The position numbers and the translations under genes are program-made. This document shows, piece by piece, positions 6,938 through 10,850 of a stretch of DNA of 10,850 nucleotides (the first letter of the stretch is position 1; the number at the start of each line of letters is the position of its first letter). Source of the DNA: an uncultured Ruaniaceae bacterium. Lineage in GTDB: Bacteria > Actinomycetota > Actinomycetes > Actinomycetales > Beutenbergiaceae. The stretch lies in NCBI GenBank assembly GCA_938004115.1, contig CALKWS010000214.1, positions 1-10,850 on the forward strand, given 5' to 3'. The notes under the pieces were generated by a model. That model saw only the letters and a program-made list of their open reading frames with translations. It was not told the DNA's origin and did not search any database.

Positions 6938-8464
6938 GTGGTCTCGGCGTCTGCTCCGCACATCGCGCTGCAGACCGGGCAACTCGACGCTGCCCGGCTG
7001 CGGCAACTCGGCACCGATGCGGTCCTGGCGATCCCGGTCCGCGCCGACGGCGAGGAGGTGGTCCTGACCCAGGACCTCTCCCCGGCCTACGGCGCCGACC
7101 TGGACGCGCTCGCCCAGCGCGCCGAGGCCTCCCCGCGGCCCGGTAGCGCCACCACCGCGGTGCTGCCGCCGCTGGGCGCCGGCCCGGCGCCGTGGGCCGG
7201 TATGCCCGACCGGGTGGTCTTCGCCGGGATCGGCGATCAGGGCACGACGGCGATGCGCCGGGCGGGTGCGGCCCTGACCAGGGCGGCGGTCAAGCGCGAC
7301 CACCTGATGGTGGACCTGAGCGGGGTGGACCAGGCCACCGACGCGGCCCTGGGCGCCTTCATCGAGGGGCTCCTGCTGGGTTCCTACCGACATCCGTTCA
7401 CCGGCACCGGCTCCGGCCCGGATGCGCCCTGCCCGCACATCACGCTCGTGGGTCGGGTCAGTGAGCAGACCCTTGCCCGCGCCGAGATCGGGGCCCGGGC
7501 CACCGTGCTCGCCCGTACCCTGGCCGCCACCCCGTCGAACACCAAGACCCCGGCATGGGTCGCCGAGCAGGCCCGGCTCGCCGCGCAGGACGTGCCCGGA
7601 ACGCAGGTCACCGAGTACGACGAGCAGTGGCTGGCGCAGCAGGGCATGGAAGGCGTGCTCGCCGTCGGCGGCGGTTCGGTGAATCCGCCCCGGTTGGTCA
7701 CCGTCACCTACACACCGGACGACGCCGGCGGCGCGCCGGTGGTGCTGGTCGGCAAGGGCATCACGTATGACACCGGCGGGTTGTCGATCAAGCCGCGGGA
7801 GTCGATGGTGCCGATGAAGACGGACATGTCCGGTGCCGCGGTGGTGCTGGCCGCCGTCCTGGGAGCCGCGCGGGCGCAGGTGGACACCCCGGTGGTCGCG
7901 GTGCTCGCGCTGGCGGAGAACACCGTCGGGGCCGGCTCCTACAAGCCCGGCGACGTGCTCACCATGGTCGACGGCACCACGGTGGAGATCGCCAACACCG
8001 ACGCCGAGGGGCGCCTGGTGCTCGCGGACGCGATGGCCTGGGCGCGCACCACCTACGAGCCGCAGACCCTGGTGGACGTGGCCACCCTGACCGGTGCCGC
8101 CACACTCGGCCTGGGCAAGAAGCACGCGGCCCTGTTCAGCACCGATACCGAACTGACCGGCGCGCTGGTCGGCGCCGGGGATGTGACCGGTGAGACGCTC
8201 TGGCCGATGCCCCTGGTGGAGGAGTACCGGGCCGCCCTGGACTCACCGGTGGCGGACCTGTGCCACGTGAACACCGACGCGCACACCTCGGCCGGGTCGA
8301 TCACCGCCGCGCTGTTCCTGCAGCGTTTCGCCGGCGAGACCCGGTGGGCGCACCTGGACATCGCCGGCCCGGGACGTGCGCCCAAGACCGAGCACGAGTT
8401 CACCGAGGGACCCACCGGGTACACCGCCCGGGCCCTGGTGCACTGGCTGATCGAACAGGACTGA
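6938..8464 (+). CDS. pepA: Leucyl aminopeptidase (peptidase M17, cytosol aminopeptidase)
   Basis: A 508-residue di-metal exopeptidase, hexameric in characterised members, that removes N-terminal residues from peptides in the cytosol. The N-terminal M17 domain (about 20-170) is followed by the catalytic domain. Metal ligands and catalytic residues line up with E. coli PepA at a constant offset of three: Lys273 (VGKG), Asp278 (YDTGG), Lys285 (SIKP), Asp296 (MKTDMSGAA), and Asp355, Glu357 and Arg359 (NTDAEGR). The set is complete, so the enzyme should be active. The start is GTG 6938, 3 bases after the DUF3117 stop and without a recognisable Shine-Dalgarno, which points to translation by re-initiation. 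It ends 15 bases from the convergent alpha/beta hydrolase gene. Roles in protein turnover or peptide use are inferred from the family. Confidence 0.95.
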   Translation: MVSASAPHIALQTGQLDAARLRQLGTDAVLAIPVRADGEEVVLTQDLSPAYGADLDALAQRAEASPRPGSATTAVLPPLGAGPAPWAGMPDRVVFAGIGDQGTTAMRRAGAALTRAAVKRDHLMVDLSGVDQATDAALGAFIEGLLLGSYRHPFTGTGSGPDAPCPHITLVGRVSEQTLARAEIGARATVLARTLAATPSNTKTPAWVAEQARLAAQDVPGTQVTEYDEQWLAQQGMEGVLAVGGGSVNPPRLVTVTYTPDDAGGAPVVLVGKGITYDTGGLSIKPRESMVPMKTDMSGAAVVLAAVLGAARAQVDTPVVAVLALAENTVGAGSYKPGDVLTMVDGTTVEIANTDAEGRLVLADAMAWARTTYEPQTLVDVATLTGAATLGLGKKHAALFSTDTELTGALVGAGDVTGETLWPMPLVEEYRAALDSPVADLCHVNTDAHTSAGSITAALFLQRFAGETRWAHLDIAGPGRAPKTEHEFTEGPTGYTARALVHWLIEQD

Positions 8465-8479
8465 GCCGCGAGGCTGCCG

Positions 8480-9226
8480 CTACGGCGCCGATGCGGTGCG
8501 CCACAGCGTCAGCAGCGCCTCGTTGAGGGGGGCTCCGGTGAACTGGATCTCGTGGCCGGCTCCTTCGATCACCCGGCGCGTGGCGCCGATCCGGGCCGCG
8601 AGGTCGTCGCAGATGTCCTCGAAGCCCTGGTGGTGCCCGCCGGAGACCACGAGCCTGGGGTATGCGGCCGACGCCAGCTCCGCGAGGGGCAACTCGGCCT
8701 CCGTCGATCGCCTCGCGTACCGCAGCAGCGGAACCATCGGCAGGGCGGCGTCGAATAGACCCGGCGGCAACTCCGCCGGCCGGGTCCCTACGGACTCCAG
8801 GAACCGCTCCAGCCAGGCGCCGTCGGGCAGATCCAGGTCGAGGACCTCCATGTTCCTCGCGACCAGGTCCTGAGCCGCCGGCCGGTCCTGCCCGAGGGTG
8901 AACGCCGGCGGCTCCAGCAGGGCGAGCGATCGTGTCGAATCGGGACGTAGTGCCGCCGCGAACATCACGCCAAGGCCTCCGTACGAATGGCCGACCAGGT
9001 GGACACCCCCGTCCATCAGCCCAGCGATGTCCTGGGCGTCGCGCAGGTAGTCCTCACCCCGCGCCCGAGGGCTGCGACCGTATCCGCGCCGGTCCACCAC
9101 GAGTAGTCGGAACTCCTCGGCGAGGGGTTGTTGTGCCTGCCACTCCTCACCCCCGGTGGCCAGTGACCCGTGCACGAGAATGACGGGTTCGCCGGTACCC
9201 GCAGCCTCGACGAACAGGTCGCTCAT
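8480..9226 (-). CDS. Alpha/beta hydrolase fold protein
   Basis: A 248-residue alpha/beta hydrolase of unknown substrate. Visible elements are the oxyanion strand ILVHGS (16-21), DRRGYGRS (45-52), the nucleophile elbow GHSYGG (79-84, Ser81) and the catalytic histidine in GAGHEIQ (222-228, His225). The acid is probably in the segment SGGHHQGFED (195-204). No signal peptide is seen, so it is cytosolic. ATG 9226 is preceded by GAGAGGAA at suitable distance; stop is TAG. It lies 54 bases downstream of the O-methyltransferase on the same strand and may share its transcript. Codon choice is looser than in neighbours (ATT, TCA, CAA, CGA, CTA, CTT and CAT near the start), which fits an accessory or more recently acquired gene. 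Esterase, lactonase and haloperoxidase-like roles are all possible. Confidence 0.88.
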   Translation of the reverse strand: MSDLFVEAAGTGEPVILVHGSLATGGEEWQAQQPLAEEFRLLVVDRRGYGRSPRARGEDYLRDAQDIAGLMDGGVHLVGHSYGGLGVMFAAALRPDSTRSLALLEPPAFTLGQDRPAAQDLVARNMEVLDLDLPDGAWLERFLESVGTRPAELPPGLFDAALPMVPLLRYARRSTEAELPLAELASAAYPRLVVSGGHHQGFEDICDDLAARIGATRRVIEGAGHEIQFTGAPLNEALLTLWRTASAP

Positions 9227-9280
9227 GCTGATTCCTCTCGTGGGCGACGGTGCCGTAGCGAGGGCGGGCCGGGGGACCGA

Positions 9281-9913
9281 TCAGCGTTTGACGGCGGCCA
9301 GCAGGCCCTCACCGCTGGGCAGCAGCGCAGGGATCAGCCGTTCGTCGTCGCGCACGGACTTGCCCAGCTCCCGCATCGCGACGGTGGCCTCGTCGCGCCG
9401 TGCCGGATCGGCGACGCGGTCGTACCAGAGGGCGTCCGCGACGGCGAGCACACCGCCCGTGCGCAGCATCCGGATGCCCTGCTCGGCGTAGTCGGCGGCC
9501 TCGGCGGGGTCGCCGTCGATCACCACCATGTCGTAGGCGCCGTCGGCCAGCCGGGGTAGCACCTCCAGGGCGCGTCCGGAGATCGTGCGCACCCGGGTGG
9601 CGCTGACGCCGGCCTCACCGAAGACCTCCTTCGCCGCCCGTTGGTGCTCCACCTCGACGTCGATCGTGGTCAGCACCCCGCCCGGGCGGATCCCCTCCAG
9701 CAGCCAGAGCCCGGACACCCCGGTCCCGGTGCCGACCTCGGCCACCGAGTGGGCGTCCACGGTGGCGGCCAGCAGGCGCAGTGCTGCGCCCACGCCGGGG
9801 GAGACCGGGGTGATCCCGAACTCCTCGGCCCGGTGCCGTGCCTCCAGGACCGTATCGGGCTCGATGATGAACTCTTCGGTGTAGACCCAGCTCTGGGCCT
9901 TGTCGGCAGCGAT
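9281..9913 (-). CDS. SAM-dependent O-methyltransferase (class I, COMT-like, PF01596 family)
   Basis: A protein of about 210 residues resembling M. tuberculosis Rv1220c. The SAM-binding motif is VAEVGTGTGVSGLWL (57-71), followed by TTIDVE (82-87), YDMVVIDGDP (127-136) and a C-terminal domain with RVADPARRD and VRDDERL. In COMT-like enzymes the metal-site sequences are DxDK and DN; here they read DGDP and DA, so the catalytic Lys and the Asn ligand appear lost. The start is uncertain. Homology begins at AADKAQSW, where no ATG, GTG or TTG exists; GGGAGG (9920-9925) sits 6 bases before an ATC at 9913, used here. The nearest standard in-frame start, ATG 10015, would add 34 residues in codons (ATA, TCA, GCA, ACA) unlike the gene body. 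Substrate unknown. Divergent from the HtrA-like gene. Confidence 0.85.
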   Translation of the reverse strand: MAADKAQSWVYTEEFIIEPDTVLEARHRAEEFGITPVSPGVGAALRLLAATVDAHSVAEVGTGTGVSGLWLLEGIRPGGVLTTIDVEVEHQRAAKEVFGEAGVSATRVRTISGRALEVLPRLADGAYDMVVIDGDPAEAADYAEQGIRMLRTGGVLAVADALWYDRVADPARRDEATVAMRELGKSVRDDERLIPALLPSGEGLLAAVKR

Positions 9914-9919
9914 GATGGG

Positions 9920-9925
9920 CCTCCC
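9920..9925 (-). promoter_or_regulatory. Ribosome binding site GGGAGG before an ATC start of the O-methyltransferase
   Basis: On the minus strand GGGAGG is followed by CCC, then ATC ATC; the second ATC (9913-9911) is 6 bases away, an ideal distance. Its position agrees with where family homology begins, which is the case for a non-standard start codon. Confidence 0.4.
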
Positions 9926-9948
9926 GGGGATAGACGCGCGTGCTGCTG

Positions 9949-9954
9949 ATGGTA
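9949..9954 (-). promoter_or_regulatory. Possible -10 box (TACCAT) for the O-methyltransferase
   Basis: TACCAT on the minus strand fits TANNNT. Transcription would start near 9942 and give a leader of roughly 30 bases carrying the GGGAGG site. If so, the ATG at 10015 lies upstream of the mRNA start and cannot be used. No -35 element is recognisable. Confidence 0.25.
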
Positions 9955-9961
9955 TCGGTGT

Positions 9962-10058
9962 GGCGCGGGCCGAGCGCCGCCGTCGGGCGTGTTCGGGAAT
10001 CGTTCCCGGGCACATCCGTGTGGATCGTGTCACATCAACGCACGGGAGCGTTTTGATG
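9962..10058. promoter_or_regulatory. Three dyad symmetries in the divergent region between the O-methyltransferase and HtrA-like genes
   Basis: Inverted repeats lie in a row: GGCGC (9962-9966) with GCGCC (9974-9978); CGGGAA (9994-9999) with TTCCCG (10003-10008) around TCG; and CATCAA (10033-10038) with TTGATG (10053-10058), where the stem can extend by CGC (10039-10041) with GCG (10048-10050) past a TT bulge. The last is not GC-driven and sits where a -35 of the protease gene would be, so it is the best operator candidate. No regulator is identified. Confidence 0.3.
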
Positions 10059-10068
10059 CAGGATCGGT

Positions 10069-10074
10069 GACAAT
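10069..10074 (+). promoter_or_regulatory. Possible -10 box (GACAAT) for the HtrA-like protease gene
   Basis: GACAAT ends 6 bases before ATG 10081, the same spacing as at dapE, suggesting a leaderless mRNA. A competing reading is a minimal Shine-Dalgarno AGGG (10075-10078), only 2 bases from the ATG and therefore too close. No consensus -35 and no clear extracytoplasmic sigma-factor motif are visible. Confidence 0.3.
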
Positions 10075-10080
10075 AGGGCG

Positions 10081-10850
10081 ATGAGTTCTGCTGACCGTGA
10101 ACCACAGCCGGACGCAGCACGCCCGGAGGATCAACCGTCGACGTCACCGGAGCAGCCGGAGTCGCCGACGCAGTCACCCGCGCAGGCCGCCGGGACTGCC
10201 TCGGACCGGCCTGAACCCCCGACCCAAGCGGGACCCCCGACCCAAGCGGGATCGTCGACCCAAGCGGGATCGTCGACCCAAGCGGGATCCTCGACGCCGC
10301 CCACGCAGCAGGAGCCCGGGCCCGTGGGGCCACCGGACAGCCAGGCCACGCGGGAGCAGACCGGGTACGCCGGCCGCCCGCCGGTGAATGCGGCCGGGTA
10401 CCCCGGACACACCGCCGCCCCGGGCTATGGCGCCACACCGTCGCCCGCGGCTGACGATCGCTCCCTGCCGTGGCAGAATCCGTCCCCGTCGTACGCCGGC
10501 CAGAATGCACCGGCCGGCGCCGCCCCGGGAGCGGCGCGCGCCCCTCACGATCGCACCGGAACCGACCGCTCCGGGCACGACCGGGCCGGGCACGACCGCA
10601 CCTCGCGGCGCCGTCGTGGTGTGCCCGGCGGGATCGTGGCGGTACTGATGATCCTGTCGCTGCTGGTCGGGGGGCTGTTGGGGCTCTTCGCCGGCCAGTA
10701 CCTACCGCCCGCACCCGGCGGCGACGCCGAATCGCAGGACCCCGCTCCGGCGGTGCCCGGCACCGGACCGGTACTCAGCGACGCCTCGGTGGCCGATATC
10801 GCCGACGCCGTCCTGCCCAGCACCGTGTTCATCCAGGTGCGTGCCGGTGG
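10081..10850 (+). CDS. Membrane-anchored trypsin-like serine protease, HtrA/DegP-like (N-terminal part; runs off the right edge)
   Basis: The first 256 codons are open to the window end. Residues 1-180 form a low-complexity cytoplasmic tail rich in Pro, Gln, Ala, Thr and Gly, with four [PP/SS]TQAG repeats at 46-69 and an Arg/His/Asp-rich stretch (about 157-179) ending in RRRR, a positive-inside signal. A single helix follows at about 182-205 (GGIVAVLMILSLLVGGLLGL within it), then a Pro/Gly/Asp linker. The sequence SVADIADAVLPSTVFIQV (236-253) resembles the first strand of actinobacterial HtrA-like protease domains. The catalytic triad and any PDZ domain would lie outside the window, so the protease call rests on this architecture, that segment, and synteny: an O-methyltransferase gene divergent from htrA, as near M. 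tuberculosis Rv1220c-Rv1223. ATG 10081 is the natural start. Confidence 0.75.
   Translation, partial: MSSADREPQPDAARPEDQPSTSPEQPESPTQSPAQAAGTASDRPEPPTQAGPPTQAGSSTQAGSSTQAGSSTPPTQQEPGPVGPPDSQATREQTGYAGRPPVNAAGYPGHTAAPGYGATPSPAADDRSLPWQNPSPSYAGQNAPAGAAPGAARAPHDRTGTDRSGHDRAGHDRTSRRRRGVPGGIVAVLMILSLLVGGLLGLFAGQYLPPAPGGDAESQDPAPAVPGTGPVLSDASVADIADAVLPSTVFIQVRAG
10216..10287 (+). repeat. 18-bp tandem repeat, four units, coding for [PP/SS]TQAG
   Basis: Four units at 10216, 10234, 10252 and 10270 share the 12-base core ACCCAAGCGGGA. The first two begin CCCCCG and the last two begin TCGTCG; a partial fifth unit (TCCTCGACG) follows to 10296. The repeat keeps the reading frame, so gain or loss of a unit changes the protein by six residues. 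It lies in the cytoplasmic tail of the HtrA-like protein. Confidence 0.9.

Noticed and set aside
6530..8125. A 531-codon minus-strand frame opposite DUF3117 and pepA
   Set aside because: It is the antisense shadow of pepA, whose catalytic residues are complete.
8464..8475. A small hairpin (AGCC-GCGA-GGCT) between the convergent pepA and hydrolase genes
   Set aside because: Its four-base-pair stem without a T tract is too weak to call a terminator.
10216..10287. The tandem repeat as a CRISPR array or mobile-element end
   Set aside because: The units are contiguous 18-mers without spacers, keep the reading frame and encode a repeated hexapeptide, so this is a coding minisatellite.
10016..10714. 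N-terminal extension of the O-methyltransferase frame as far as 10714
   Set aside because: It would be antisense to the HtrA-like gene, including its repeats and membrane helix, and has GC-biased low-complexity composition. The frame is merely open there.

Overview
The window is chromosomal DNA of very high GC content. Third codon positions are almost all G or C, and the genes are dense. Its markers are typically actinobacterial: a 55-residue DUF3117 protein beginning MAAMKPRTGDGPLEV, a cysteine-less LpdA-type flavoprotein, a Gram-positive-type DapE, and several start codons that sit 6-7 bases after a TANNNT-like -10 box. An actinomycete, perhaps of the Micrococcales, fits best; the genus cannot be read from the sequence.

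Layout, left to right. On the minus strand, 1822-2716 encodes purine nucleoside phosphorylase, followed by a PGM2-type phosphosugar mutase ending at 44. A divergent gap (2717-2858) precedes plus-strand lpdA (2859-4322), a probable FAD-dependent NAD(P)H:quinone reductase. Next come plus-strand dapE (4424-5566) for diaminopimelate/lysine synthesis, a possible 33-codon linker ORF, a LOG-family nucleotide phosphoribohydrolase (5661-6473), a small one-pass membrane ORF of doubtful status (6511-6795), the DUF3117 gene (6767-6934) and pepA (6938-8464), an M17 leucyl aminopeptidase. On the minus strand, converging on pepA, lie an alpha/beta hydrolase (8480-9226) and, upstream of it, an O-methyltransferase (9281 to about 9913). 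A divergent control region (9914-10080) leads into the first 256 codons of a membrane-anchored, probably HtrA-like serine protease that runs off the right edge.

How the genes work together. The phosphorylase and the mutase probably form a purine-nucleoside salvage pair: phosphorolysis gives (deoxy)ribose-1-phosphate, which a PGM2-type mutase can convert to the 5-phosphate. The dapE-LOG, DUF3117, O-methyltransferase and HtrA genes follow the gene order of the Mycobacterium tuberculosis Rv1202-Rv1223 region. lpdA, the phosphorylase and the mutase match the Rv3303c-Rv3308 region, so two conserved neighbourhoods are joined here. The sigE and rseA genes that lie between the methyltransferase and htrA in M. 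tuberculosis are absent from this interval.

No mobile element, CRISPR array, tRNA or rRNA was seen, and no clear new multi-gene system. The points most worth a second look are the methyltransferase start (apparently an ATC codon behind a good Shine-Dalgarno) and its altered active site, the repeat-bearing cytoplasmic tail of the HtrA-like protein, and the linker ORF that overlaps its neighbours at both ends. Bases 1-43 are too short to assign.
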